Positions 1 to 13,800 of a DNA stretch of 64,000 bases are shown here, piece by piece (the stretch's first letter is position 1; each line of letters opens with the position of its first letter). Both the position numbers and the translations under genes were made by a program. This DNA comes from Chamaecrista fasciculata. Taxonomy: Eukaryota; Streptophyta; Magnoliopsida; Fabales; Fabaceae. The stretch lies in assembly GCA_003254925.1 (NCBI GenBank), contig QANZ01028622.1:1-64000 (forward strand). The letters are read 5' to 3'. A model generated the notes under the pieces. The model was given only the letters and a program-made list of their open reading frames with translations, was not told the DNA's origin and did not search any database.

Positions 1-316
1 CAATTTGGTCTCATAACTTTTTTGTTGAACTTTTGGTCTCATATCTTTACAAAAGGTTGCAGATTTGATCATGTATCACTTTCGAGTTTCGGCCCCATCT
101 CTTTTGGTCAGGTCATAGAATTGGTCCCATATATTTGCAAAAACTTTCACAATTAGTCCCACCTGACCCAAAGATATGAGACCAATTCTGCAACCTAACC
201 TAAATATATGAGACCAAATCTACAACCTGAGCAAAAAGATATGGGACTAAAAGTGCAACAAAAAAAGTTATGGGACCAAATTGAGACCTAAGCAAAAGTT
301 GTGAGATCAAAAATCC
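1..316. repeat. Foldback element of the GGACCAAA superfamily, cut by window start
   Basis: The left half carries TTGGTCTCATAACTTT-like modules and the right half carries their reverse complements (GATATGGGACTAAAAGTGC, AGTTATGGGACCAAATTG), so the stretch can fold on itself. It has no open frame of note. It resembles the elements at 18906-19313 and 52762-53091 most closely (the ATATCTTTGCAAAAGGTTG subtype). The left end lies outside the window, so its boundary and target duplication cannot be read. Confidence 0.6.
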
Positions 317-973
317 ATTTTGTAGATCCTTTAACAACAATCTTGGGATCATCACCAACATCTCTAATAAAGTAGTAATAAGTAATAACCAAAACTTGAA
401 TTTTTTTTACCATAAAAAAACTTGAATATTTCAATGTGGCTTCCCAAAATCTCCAAAATGCATTTAATGTAGAATTGGTCGAGTTAGCAGTTTAGTAAAG
501 ATTAAATAAAATTTTAGATTAAAAATTTTGCTAATACAACGATTTATGTTAAAAAAAAGTCTTTCACTAAAATTAAGTACATAACACAAGTAGACTTTGC
601 ATTAACAAAAACAAAATTGAAAAAAAAATTATGAACTCAGGTTGTTGGCTCTCTATTTCACTATTTACTACCTAATTTGAAATAAAATCTTTAGAATTTT
701 TTTTGGCCAATCAATAAAATCTAAATCTTTAGAAATTTTGATGTATACATATTTTGAAAATTTTTAAAATGTTACCTAGATAATTTATACATTAATTTAT
801 AAAATCTCTTATGCTTGTTTTTAAAGGAAAAGCTCAATCTAAATTCTTTATATATTTTTTATAACATTCTTTTAATCATGAATTTAATTTTTCCTCTCTT
901 TGTTCTATAATTAATAATACAAAAACATATATTTAATATTTTTTCTATTCAATGATTAGTTATATATAAAATG

Positions 974-1748
974 TGTCACACTTTGGTCCTAACGATTGAA
1001 TATGATCATATCTATCTTGTTTTAAGTTTGAATATGACGAGTCTCGAGTTACATGCTGCTTTTAACATGTCATTTCTTTGTCCAATTGTCGTCCAGGTCG
1101 TTAGCAAACGATGTCAAATTGAGCTTCGAAAGTAAGCCTTTTATTTCATAGTTTAACGAACAAAGTTGGTCATATCTTTCTCATTTCAAGTTTAATTGCA
1201 ATGAGTTTGAAACTACATGTTACTATTGACGAGTCTTTTTTTTTTTTTCAAGTAATTGGGACCGTCGGCAAATGAGGTCAAATCAGACCCGAACGTGGTT
1301 TTTCATGATTTTTCACTTTTTGGTTCTAGGAATATTTTCACATATGGTTTGATCTTATTTGCTGACGGTCCTAATATGGTAGAAAAATGGCTCATAAAAA
1401 GTAACTCATAGTTCTGAACTCGTCGCAATCAAACTTGAAGCTATAAAGATATGAAAAACTTCGCTCATTTGATTGTGAAACAAGCAGACCACTTTTGGAG
1501 TCTAATTTGAACTTGTTTGCTGATAACTCCAACTGGACAAAAAAAATTATCATCAAATGTAACATGTAGCTCAAGACTCGTCACATTTAAATTTGAAAGG
1601 AGAGATATATGGACTATATTCAATTGTAGGAACCAATGAGTAAAACTTTTGAGAAACTTAGATGACTAAAATTACAACAAAAAAGAAATAAAGAGTTGGA
1701 TTGCATATAACTTACCCAAAGATTAGGGACCAAAATTACACTTTGACA
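974..1748. repeat. Foldback element, GTCGGCAAATGAGGTCAAAT subtype
   Basis: Imperfect terminal inverted repeats are visible: the left end reads TGTCACACTTTGGTCCT and the right end reads AGGGACCAAAATTACACTTTGACA. The inside contains the phrase GGACCGTCGGCAAATGAGGTCAAAT on one side and inverted relatives on the other. The same phrase recurs at 3390-3900, 40140-40340, 43900-44560 and 61430-61460, so it marks a subfamily. There is no clear target-site duplication, which suggests an old copy. Confidence 0.6.
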
Positions 1749-1904
1749 TTCATTCTATGTCTTTCTTTCTTTCTTTTTTCTTTGGTGTAATATTTTATCT
1801 CTTTTTCTTTTTACACTTTGTCAATTCGTTTATTATGATATATATGGGTAATCCAAAATTTTATTATGACAAAACATGGTTGTTCAAATTAGTAATAATA
1901 TTGG

Positions 1905-2130
1905 AAACTAGATAAAATCACATTTTAGAACCAAAATGGAACGAAAGATAGTTTGAGGATCAAAATGAAACTAATCCAAAAGTTTGAGGAAAAAAATAAA
2001 AATATTTTAAGAACTAAAATGTAATTGATCCCATAATTTGAGGATTAAATGGAATAAAAAATAATTTGATGACCAAAATAAAACTAAATTCTTAGTTTAA
2101 GGACTAAAATGACCATTTAACCTAATATTA
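1905..2130. repeat. Degenerate fragment of the GGACCAAA family
   Basis: Loose tandem phrases (TTGAGGATCAAAATGAAAC, TTAAGGACTAAAATGACCA) are repeated four or five times in one orientation. It looks like one arm of a foldback element whose other arm is missing or decayed. No coding potential is seen. Confidence 0.35.
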
Positions 2131-2790
2131 CCGAAGTGGAGGGACATTCTCATAATCCAACCGAAAAAGTTGGCACCCATAATTTAGGGGACCATTTGGC
2201 GCTTTTCTGTTCTCTCAGTTCAACGCGTTTCCCTTTCTTGTACAATCTGATTGAACCGAAAAAATAAAAAATAAAATAAAATATAAATCGTTTTTATAGA
2301 AAATAAATAAGAAATAATAATGATCGACCATATTTAATTATTTATTTATTTTCCATGACAGCCCAATTAGCCCACGTTCTAATGTTGATGCCATGTGACG
2401 TGGCCCCACCTACTCTAACGATCATCTCATCAAGCCTACTTAACCTACGGTGATGTTATTGTTAGCCGTTGGGGTGATATTTCATAAAATTTTTTTTAGT
2501 AAATTACATTTTGGTACTTTATTCTATGGATTAATTTCATTTTAGTATCATATTCTTTTATTCTATGGATTAAACTTTACATCTTAGACTAACACATTCT
2601 TTTAAAAGTGCCATTTTAATATTAGATAAATTACAATTTTGAGATAAATTAAAGATTTTTTTAAGAAAATTTCTATTAGATTTTATTTCAATATTAGATA
2701 TATTACTTTCTTTCTTTTTTTATAAATTATTGTTTTCAGTTTAATCTTTTATAATTAATTTTACCGTTAGTACTTGTTATTTAATTTTAA
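2131..2790. other. AT-rich intergenic stretch, nothing recognised
   Basis: This lies upstream of the EFR3-type gene between two foldback elements. About 2360-2460 is less AT-rich (GATGCCATGTGACGTGGCCC) and includes an ACGTGG core of the kind bound by plant bZIP factors, but it is over 2 kb from the start codon. I see no gene, RNA or element boundary. Confidence 0.3.
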
Positions 2791-3178
2791 GGTTTAAGTG
2801 CATTTTTGTCCCCTAACTTTTGCAAAGGTCTCAATTTGGTCCTCTAACTTTTTTGTTACAATTTTGGTCCCCTAACTTTTGAAAACGTCTCAATTTGGTC
2901 CACTAACTTTTTTGTTACAATTTTGGTCCCCTAACTTTTGAAAACGTCTCACCATTGGTCCCAAGTTAGGGGACCAAAATTGAGAATTTTGCAAAAGTTA
3001 GGGGACCAACGGTGAGACGTTTTCAAAAGTTAGGGGACCAAAATTGCAACAAAAAAAGTTAGGGGACCAAATTGAGACTTTTGCGAAAGTTAGGGGACCA
3101 AAATTGCAACAAAAAAAGTTAGGGGACCAAATTGAAACCTTTGCGAAAGTTAGAGGACCAAAAGTGCACTTAAGCCTG
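2791..3178. mobile_element. Foldback MITE, TTAAGTGCA-type ends, 7-bp target duplication
   Basis: This is a clear stem-loop element. The left arm is a tandem series of TTGGTCCCCTAACTTTTG-type units and the right arm is their inverse. The ends read GGTTTAAGTGCATTTTTG and AAAAGTGCACTTAAGCCTG. It is flanked by the exact direct repeat ATTTTAA. It is a sister of the copy at 46453-46974, which has nearly the same ends. No transposase is encoded, so it must have moved using another element's enzyme. Confidence 0.75.
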
Positions 3179-3389
3179 ATTTTAATTAAGTTTGTAACGT
3201 AACAAAATAGTTTAATAATATAATAATATTGTTAATTAATATTAAAATATCATTAACTTAATTTATAATCCCTTTAAGAAATAATTAATACGACAAATGT
3301 GAAGTGTCATCAATTATCAATGTATTATTAATTAATAAAATTATATATTTAATTTACTTAACACTTAAATGAAAGTATTATTTAAAAAA

Positions 3390-3900
3390 GGCCAAAATCT
3401 CAAATTGGTCCTAAGTATACGAGGTAGATTTCAAATTGGTTTTAAATGATTCATTTATTTCACATTAGTCTTACATATTTTCATAATTTCTCATATTAGT
3501 CATAAACTTACTTTAGAGACACGATTTGACCTCATTTGCTAATGATGTCAACTGGGCAAAGAAAAAGTTCTTCAAGAGTTAATACATAGTTTCAAATTTA
3601 TCACATTCAAACTTAAATTTGACTATGAACTAAGCAACATACTTTTGGTGACTTAATTTGATCTCGTTTGTTGAGTTCTCCAATTAGATAAAGAAAGTGC
3701 TCATCATAAACAATCAGTAACTCTGGATTCATTGCATTTGAATTTGAAATAAAATATGATTGTATATTCTTTAATTTGAGACCAATTTGAGAAATTACAA
3801 AAAAATATAAGACTAATTTGAAATAAATAAAATATTTAAGACCAATTTGATATCTATCTCATATATTTGGGATCAATTTGAAATAAATAAAGTTCTATTT
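3390..3900. repeat. Degenerate foldback element
   Basis: The left side has CAAATTGGTCCTAAG and CAAATTGGTTTTAAATG. The right side has inverted forms (AAGACCAATTTGATATC, GGGATCAATTTGAAATAAAT). The middle contains the TTGACCTCATTTGCTAATG phrase of the GTCGGCAAA subtype in both orientations. The ends are ragged and no target duplication is seen. Confidence 0.45.
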
Positions 3901-4055
3901 TAGTCCCTCATGTTTACTCAAAGTTCTGCTTTGGTCCCTCAATTTTTTTTTTGTTCTGTTTCGGTCTCTCATGTTTGCTCAAAGCTCTGTTTTGGTCCCT
4001 CAAATATTTTTCGTTGGGTTTTGGTCCCTCATTTTTTCTCAACTTAGGCCAAAAA
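3895..4055. repeat. Single arm of a TTTGGTCCCTCA repeat
   Basis: Five tandem phrases of the form TTTTGGTCCCTCATGTTTGC follow each other with about 35-bp spacing. Inverted relatives (TGAGGGATCAA, TGAGGGACTAA) occur far away at 46318-46440. This arm lies about 200 bp upstream of the putative leader of the EFR3-type gene. Confidence 0.4.
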
Positions 4056-4801
4056 ACTGAAAAAGTATGAATGATCAAATTATAAAAGAAAATAGAAGAA
4101 AAATGACTTAACTAAAAACTTAATATGTAATTAATCATCTTATTTTGTGTTCTTGGACAATATTCATCAATCATCATAGTCTTTACTTTTCTCCTTGTTA
4201 GCGGTCGCAATTTTCATTTATTATTATAGATTAGTAGTTCAACAAAGAACGATTTTCTTCCTCCAATTTAAGCCTCATTTCGCTAACAGCAATAGCACAC
4301 AACGATTGCCTGAGGGCAGAGTTCATCCAAGACTTTGACCTTTGTTGCCATTATTTCTGCTTTCTCAATCAGTTCAATTTGGGACTGAATTTCATCTTAC
4401 TTGCTCAATTTTCAAACGGATTTATTTGATCTTTGATGATACAGCTAGTTGTGGTCTTCTGAACTTGTTTGGCTTTCAGTTCGGATCGCGATCTGAGACG
4501 ATTCAGTTCGCGAATTGGTGGAATTTGCCGTACTTTGAATAATAGGTGTGGATTTCTTTTTCTGAATATTGATTGATTGCTCAAGTCAAATATCTAGGCT
4601 GCTATGCTTAACTTCTAAACTTGATCGTTTTATAGTCTTATTCCTAATTTGATATCTCGAAACACCTCGATGGTTAATTGTGAAGTAATGTAATTGTAAA
4701 TTCAACTTCTCCCGACTGGGATGGTTAATTGTGAAGTTGATTTTGTTCTGTGATTTCTTGTTGAATTTTCAGTGGAGAACTTGTAATTCAACGGAGGAGA
4801 A

Positions 4802-7800
4802 ATGGGGGTTATGTCCAGGCGGGTTGTGCCCGTCTGTGGTAGCCTCTGTTGCATTTGTCCTTCTTTGCGGGCAAGTTCTAGACAACCGGTGAAACGTTAC
4901 AAGAAGCTGCTTGCTGATATTTTCCCACGCAATCAGGTGAAATTTTCAGCTTATATTATGCTCTTTCACTTCAAGAGGTATAATCTCTGCTTGCCCGGGA
5001 ATTTAGGTAGACTTAATAATAATCATTTGATATTTATGTTAGACTGATAGAATATCTGTAATTATTTGTCAGGATTAAGTTTAGGGATTGTGATTAGTGA
5101 TTAGCTATAATCACTCTCTGTAATTACTCTCATTTGTCTCTCATTTATGATTCTTTCCTAGAATAGATTCATCTCTCTTGTATAAATACCAATCATTTCC
5201 ATGAGATTAATAACACAGTATTTTCCCAGACAATATTTGTCAATTTATGAATCGGATTGTTTTTACATCTGTGGGTGGCTAATGCCTAGTTTAAAACATG
5301 CTTCTCTAGTTTCAGTGAGTTACATCAGTAATTTTTTTTGTCGCATTTAGATTACCAATCTATATAGTATATACATATGTTTCATGTGGTTCTTGCCCAT
5401 CCTTATTAAGCAATGCCATCTTGTGATTCTCTACTTCAGCTTTCACTAAAATATTTTCACTATTCTGAAGAGAAGTAGAAGTAGGGGAACTGAAGTGGAG
5501 GGTGCTCTATGAGAAACCTTATTTCTTAGACTAGTGAAGTTACTTCAAAATAATACTTTGGATGCTTTGGAGCCCCTCCTAGATTTTAGCCTTTCCTAAA
5601 CAAACAAACAAAAAAATTCTTATGTGGGTTATATTTACTGTATATGGCAGGATGCTGAACCTAATGATAGGAAAATTGGAAAGCTATGTGAATATGCCTC
5701 TAGAAATTCATTGAGAATTCCAGAGGTAATTTTATCTTTAGAAGTTACTCATCTTAGATAATGGCGTGTAAATTATTTGCTGTAGAAGAAAATTCTGTTG
5801 GCTTCCATTTATGTTTTTCAGCTGGTTTATTTGTGCAGATCACTGATAACCTGGAACAAAGATGTTACAAGGATTTGCGGAATGAAAACTTTGGTTCAGT
5901 GAAAGTAGTCTTGTGCATATACAGGAAATTTTTATCCTTATGTAAGGAGCAGATGTAAGTTTGATGGTGTATATTTTAATTATGTAGTCATTTGGTTGCA
6001 TCATTATTTGACCTCAACTACCTTTTGCTGAAACAAAGGGGAAGGCTGCCATGGAGTTTTATTTTTCAAATTCTCAAATTGAGGCACCATAAGAGTATTA
6101 CATAATGGTGTTGAAATTTCTAAATAGTTTAGAATTTATGCATTTTTGTCATGCATGTACCATATTGTAAGACACTTATAGATATGCATTTATTGCACGC
6201 ATACTCTTATTGGATTATATCTGCAATCAAATTCATGATTTGTTTTTTTTCCATGCGTATTCCCTTGTAATGCTGGGGTTTTAATTTGAGTTTAGCTGCT
6301 CCCTGTACGGGGTGTTGGGTTGGATGTAATTAATCTGGTAAACAATGAAAGTTTGAGCCCAATACATATCTTCTTAAGATAGAAGAGCTGAACAGAACAA
6401 GTTTTTCTACAAAGTAACCGAGAGGTCAAATAGCTATTAAAATATCTTCCAAATCATCTGTTAAGTGAGCAAAATATCCCCAAAGTTGTGTTGAATATGT
6501 GAGGAGTACAAAGTTTAGTTAATGTTTGATTTGTTGAAAATGTAAACTGGAACAATTGCTCAAGTGACTCAAATTTCATGACTGTGTCATCAACAAATTA
6601 TAATTTTATCAATATTGTTGAACTAGTTATTCATCTTAGTTTAAGCAATTTAATTACTTTTTATCAATTTTTTTGGCTGTTCATCATAAAACCACTGTTT
6701 TATATCATGTGAAGAGTTATTGGGGTGGTATAGTGTCTGTGACAAAAATATAAATCAAGTCTCTTGCCAGAAAACATTGAACTCCTCTGTTGGTGTATAG
6801 AGAATGAAGCCTATAAATAATGTTTTCTATACTGTTTAATATATATATACATATTATGCAATTTGAATATTGTAGCAGCACTGGGGCATTATCAAGTCTC
6901 TTGTCATACATTTTACCTAAGCATCAATGTTAAAGTTCTTGGTCATTTGACAGTATTGTTATACTGCTAGGTGTTTTTTATTATAAGTATGTGATAATAC
7001 TGACATGATTCTTTTCAATCTTTCAGGCCGCTATTTGCTAATAGTTTATTAGGGATCATCAGAACTCTTTTAGAACAAAATCAAGATGAAATGAGAACCT
7101 TGGGTTGCCAAGCTCTTGTTGACTTTATAAATTGCCAGGTATGTTATTAAACCTTTCTTACTTCATTTTGACTCCATAAATAACAACAATTTAGGGGTAG
7201 CTCCTTTGCCGAGAGGTTTATTATGGTTTTGAAGATTTATTGTTTCAACTTCACAGTCCCTGAGTGGTAAAAGTGTTACCTACAGACTTAGACAACTGGG
7301 TGGTTGAAGCAGTGTCATGTATTTACTGACTGCATTATAACTCTTGCCATTTGCTTTGTATTGCATTTTTATGCAACGTGCTTACTGTTTTCACATGTTT
7401 TATTTTGATGCTATAACTTATGATACTGACCTTTTGCGTTAAAAGTAGACAGATAGTACATACATGTTCAACTTAGAGGGTCTTATACCTAAACTATGTC
7501 AATTGGCTCAAGAATTTGGAGAAGATGACAGAGCTCTGCGTCTACGTTCTGCGGGACTACAAGCTCTATCCTATATGGTGTTGATTCTTTCTCTTTTTCA
7601 ATTGTTACTTATTGCAGAAGTTGCTTATATATTCTCGTAAGCTAATATGTATTCCTTTATTGATTAAAGACACACAAGAAACTCTACATTTTTCTTTTTA
7701 AAATGGTACTCTCTGCAGGGAAGAATAATTGAACTGAAACATGAGGATACACTAATAGTGGTGGGGATAGCTGTTCAGGATGTGTGTCTTAGCAGTTTTA

Positions 7801-10800
7801 GTAATTATTGATATTAAACCAAGTTTAGTTGATAGTTCTTGACTATTGAACCTCTTCGTCATAATCTGAAACTCTATTTAATTTGTTAATATGTATTCCA
7901 TAGATAAATTAGACTTACCGGTTCCTTTCTTCAACTGGTCAACTATAGGAAACTTTACCAAAATTAAAATGTGAATATGTGATAAATTAAGAAAGCTAGA
8001 ACATCTGTTGTTACTGGCTGCAATGGTAATAACAGAAATGAAACATCTACATATTTTAAGACATGCGCACAAATAGACACATAGACACAACATGCAGTTT
8101 AATTTTGGAAAATGTATTTGCTAATGAACGCATTTATTGTTTATCTTTTATTTTCTTATGTAATGTTCTTTATGGTTGGAAAATTTTGGTTACCTTTTTC
8201 ATAACAAAATATGTTAGTGACTTTACAAGGCTACTTTACCTTCCAGTTTTTGAGGCCTTTGTTCTTTCTCCAATATTTTCTTTGACCAGGTGCAGTTCAT
8301 GGGTGAGCACTCACATCTTTCCATGGATTTTGACAAAGTGAGTACTGCCTTTATACTCTTACTTCTTTAATTGTTCTTCATAAGATAAGCAGTGACAGTA
8401 TACCAAACAGATGCATTAAGTGTTGGAGTTTAGCTTGCTATGTATTATTATTATTATTATTATTATTTTCTTAAATTTTCAAACAGAAATTTGAGTCTTC
8501 TGACTATCTTGTACTTGTAGCAACAGGTATTTTTTCACTTAATATAATGTTTTACCTCACGTTTCTTGTTTGGGTGGGTGGATTACCTAATAGATCATAT
8601 CGGTAACTTTGGAGAATTACATGCATCTGCAAACCAAACCCAATCATACCAATGAAGAGAAACTGACTGGAGCAGAGATAGACTTCCTGTTGTAAGTCTT
8701 CCCTTATTCTTGTCTCTTCCCCCATTTTTGCAAACATTTATGATTCTGCAACAGCCTTGATGTTTTCACTTTGTCTACAGGGATACTGCTAAGGATCCTG
8801 CTTATTGGTCAAAGGTTTGCTTGTGTAATATGGCAAAACTGGCAAAGGAAGCTACAACAGTGCGGCGTGTACTTGAACCACTTTTTCATAATTTTGATAC
8901 TGAAAATCACTGGTCTCTGGAGAAAGGAGCTGCTTGTTCTGTTTTAATGTATTTGCAATCCCTATTAGCAGAATCAGGTAATGGACCATTTAGTCCTTCA
9001 AACTTCTTTAAATGAAGTTTTTTCCAAATTTCTCTATAGTAATTGTCACTTTTTGAACACCAGGTGATAACTCCCATCTTTTGTTCACCAATTTGATCAA
9101 GCACTTGGATCATAAGAATATTGCAAAGAAGCCTATTCTGCAGATTAATATTGTTAAGGTCACAACTCAACTTGCTCTAAATGTGAAGCAGCCAGCCTCA
9201 GTTGCATTCATTGGTGCAATATCTGACCTCATTAAACATTTAAGGAAGTGCCTGCAAAATTTAGCTGAAGCATCTGACATCAGAAATGATACGTATAAGC
9301 TGAACATTGAACTCCAGTCCGCCTTAGAAATGTGTATATATCAACTTTCGAACAAGGTACACTTATTTATTTATTTATTGCCTTTTCGAACATACTGTTT
9401 TAAACAGTAAGCATCATGGCATGCTCCTCACAAGATTGTTTAAAGGCACCAATATGCTGACCGTTAACCCCTTACTTCACACATCATGTGGTGTAGTGAG
9501 GGGTTTGAAGGGTCAGTATCGCCAGCTCATTTTCACTTTGGAGGGTCAAAGCATGGTCAAATACTGCACTCACTCTGCATGCATGCTCATGAAAGTTTGG
9601 TCTGTATAGCTGTCACCATTGCCAATCACTGAAGTAGTTCCTTGACTAACATTTTGAAGTACAAAACTTGGTTTTCTTGAAAAACTTGATACTTTTGACT
9701 ATAATCAATATAATTTCTCTCTCTCTTTCGATGTCGGTGTTTTATTGGGTCTATTTTAAATATNTTCTAAAGATTCTGTGATAATGAGATGGTTTATTCC
9801 TTCCTGACAAGTATTCAACTGAAGAAAAACTAAAAATCCTGACTTTAAAGGGATCCTCCTTACACTAAATCCTTCTAAAATACTTTGTACATTTCATTGA
9901 TTTCAAATTGATTGGTTAGTTGAAGTTCAAATCATCTGATAGCCTTTCATTGTTACAAAACAGTGTGGACTGTTTAACAGGAAGAATTGAGCAGTTGCTC
10001 TTTTAAACCAATTATTTTCCCAATGAGACAATATTCAATTTTCTTAAACAGAAAATTCCTTAATCTTTGCTGCATTGTGAAATATGAAACTGTATTTTTC
10101 TTATTGGATATATGGAAAGGATTTTGGGAACATTAAGATGGCTTAGTTTGGAAGTTAATTTTTTGTTGCATAGAATTATGTATCTTTGCTTCTCTTTGGT
10201 ATTCAGCTCATGGTGTCATCCCACCTGTCCACTTCTGAACAAAGCCCAAAGTAACAGCTGGCATAATAATTGTAACCTATCATAATTCCTTGCTTGTCAC
10301 TTAAACATATAAATGGAAGCCAGTGAATCTTCCTTTCCATCGATGTATAGACAGGGATTGATTGAGGAAATAGAGTATTATTATGTTGCATTATGCTATT
10401 TGGACTGCCTTAACAATGACATATGCAAATAACAGGTTGGAGATGTTGGACCTATTCTTGATTTGATGGCAGTAGTGCTAGAGAATATCTCAAATAATAC
10501 CATTATAGCAAGAACTACAATGTCTGCTATTTACCAAACTGCCAAATTGATCTCATCCATCCCTAATGTATCATTTCACAAGAAGGCAAGTTTTCTTAGA
10601 ACAAAAATTGGCTTTTCTACATGCTCAGCATTTGTAAGACTCTCTAAATGTTTAAGTTATTGTTGGACGTTTCCAGGCTTTCCCAGATGCTTTATTTCAT
10701 CAGTTGCTTATGGCTATGGCCCATCCGGACTCTGAAACACGAATTGGGGCACACAGTGTCTTCTCTGTAGTGCTTATGCCATCCCTGTTTTCTTCATGGT

Positions 10801-13800
10801 TAGACCAGAAAACGAATGTGATTCAGAAGTTAGAGACTGAAAACTTTGCCATTCAGGATAAAAATTCTGTTGGTACAGAACCTATGAAGAGTGATCTTTC
10901 AAAAGGAAAGACAATAGCAGGCATTAATGGGAAATATGCAGCTCATCCATTTCATTTTTACAGCTTCACTCGTGCTCTCACTGATGGAAAAGAAGTATTA
11001 ACTTTTTAACTATCATTACTCATTGTACTGGTTGATATGTAATTGAGTATATTTTAATATTTACTGTACTTCTTAAAAAATGTATTGTATCTGAAAATTT
11101 CAGGAGCTAAGTTCTCTTCGGTTGAGTAGTCACCAAGTGAGTCTTTTGCTTTCTTCAATCTGGGTACAAGCAACATCTGTTGAAAATGGCCCTGAGAATT
11201 TTGAGGCAATGGCTCACATGTATGCCATTGCTTTGTTGTTTACTCGTTTTAAGGTAAGATTGATGAATTGTATACTGATTGCCATGATTGGTTTTGTTTA
11301 TGAAGTCAATGGGGAATCTATAGCAGGGCTTGTTATCATAAATTAGTTATTAATTTATAGTAGTTTAATTTGTTAATTTCCAGTTTGAAAATTGCAGCAT
11401 TTTCTTTTATTGTTATATAATGCTCATACATGGGATTCTAGAAAGCAACCTTGGTGCCATTCTTATAAAAAATTCTGTTATTGTTCGTAAGCTGCAATTG
11501 AGCTTTTGAGTTATATGTTTTTTTGTTCTGAATGCCTACCCTACCTCCTGAACTCTTTATAGTGACATACTTAAAGAGGTGTGTGTATGTATGTGTTGGG
11601 CGTGGGGAAGATATAGAATATTTGGTTATTTAGAATTCTGGATGCAACTCTTGGTGATTTCTGAACTTCTTTTTGAGATTATTTCCGATGATTATCTCTG
11701 TATATTATCCATCCGTAAAATGCACCAGTGTTGCATATAAATAGGTTACTGTTGTGTAATAACTGTCAATAGACTGTACTTCAATTTGACTTGAAATTCG
11801 TTCCAGCATTGAGTTGCATTTTTATACTCTTGACTTACTTGGAGTTCATTAAATTTAAAGATATTGAAAGGAGCTTTTAACTTGTCAGAAAAAAAAAATG
11901 AGTGTATTTCATTAATTTTTCCATTGACGTGATAACTTGTAGAGCCTAATAATTGACTTGATTGACTTTCTAAGATTTTGATTATTTGAATTGCTTCCCG
12001 TAGACATCCAGTCACATGGCTTTAGTAAGATGTTTCCAACTGGCATTCTCCCTCAGGAGCATCTCTTTGGATCGAGAAGGTAAGTTAAGGATATAACATT
12101 GATCTTTTGCTATCTTTCCATGCTTCCTTTCTCTTTCCCCTTAATTTTCTTCAAGTTGACTTGGGAATCTGATAAATCTCTACTTTTAAGGTTGAATTCT
12201 AACAATTAAGCATCAAATTACTAGTATCTATTTCGCTGTAGTCCTTAGCATTTGCGGATAATTTGATATGGTGCATCTTATAATGAAGCTTATGAATTTT
12301 GTCCCGTTAGAATGTGTTTAATAATTGATATATATATATATATATATATTTGTGGTTCTGAGTATTGTCATTTTGTCACAAAATCCATTCAGCTCAGTTT
12401 GCAACCTAGGGAAATCTTGATAATAGCATTACATTTTTCTCATACTTAGTATAAATACATTCATTGATTGGTCTTCTAATAAGTTTCTCTGCATGCTTCT
12501 TTAAGGAGGCTTACAACCATCACATAGGAGGTCTCTCTTTACCTTGGCGTCCTACATGCTTATATTTTCTGCAAGGGCAGGCGATTTCCCTGATCTAATT
12601 CCTATGTTTAAAGCATCCCTGACTGAAGGCACAGTTAGTTTCTTCACTCAATCTCTTTAAATGCCTATTCACTCTCCTGGCTCCTGTGCTTCCTTTTGAA
12701 ATTGAGAGTCACTACTTATTCATATTGTTTACTTTAATTAGGTTGGTTAATTAAATTCATTAATTCACAGGTTGATCCTTTTCTTGAGCTGGTTGATGAT
12801 ATCCGGCTGCAGACTGTTTTTATAGAACCACAGAAGATTATTTATGGATCTCCAGAAGATGAAGTCGCTGCCATGAAGTCACTTTCAGCAGTAGAATTTG
12901 ATGATGAGGAGTTGAAAGAGAGTGTGATATCACACTTCATGACTAAATTTGCAAAATTATCAGAGGTACTATGAATTTTTGAATTATCTCTCATATAAGA
13001 AGACCCTAATTTGAACTTCAGTTTTGTTTGGCTCTTCATTGGATAATTGAAGTGATGAGAAAATCAATTAGTCAAAATCACATTGAGGTTGATTCAATAC
13101 TTAAATTTTGTACCCAAATGTGTATAATATTATTCAACTTCCTCTTTGTTGTAGATATGAATTAAATCATCATGATTCTTCTTTGAAAAGCTTAAACTTT
13201 TAGAATGAATTGGTAATTGATAGGTCTGCGTCTTTGTCTAAGTGACTAATTTGAATTTCAATTCTTGGCACCCCTTCTTCATAATTAAATTAATTTTAGC
13301 ACAAGGTAAATTAACTTTGAAAAGGCTTTCACAAGGTATAATGGGGAAATGATTTTTTCCACACTTCAAGCCCAAGGATTTTTGCATATGGGGTCATGTA
13401 AGAGAGATATTAATAAAATCATTCATGGGCCTTCTCTTAATAGCTTAAATTTCTAAAGAGGAATTGGTCCTTGACACTCTAAGAAGTGGAAATGTTACCC
13501 TAGTTTTGGTTCTAGGATGAACTGAAGATGGCGCCAATGTGGCCAATGAAGTTGCTACTTTGATAAGCCATTAGTATTTTTATGATGGAGTAGGTTATTT
13601 CATCCCAGAACAAGAAAAACATAAGAAATTAAGAATGAAGGTCACTTGGGTTATCAAATGAGCTCTTATATGCTTTGCGTAATCAGTAATTGTATTTCAG
13701 CCCTCAATAGATGGTCGATCATAGTTATAGGGAAGCTTTACCTGGACAAGTAGAAGGGGTAGAACTAGTGAGAAAAGAAAGTAGAAGCGTAGTAAGGGAC

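Noticed and set aside
8487-8526. A 40-base stretch bounded by AG and GT in intron 6 of the EFR3-type gene, like a cassette exon
   Set aside because: It would shift the frame, and the family protein runs straight from the MDFDK-type segment to the ISVTLENY segment. At most it is a cryptic poison exon.
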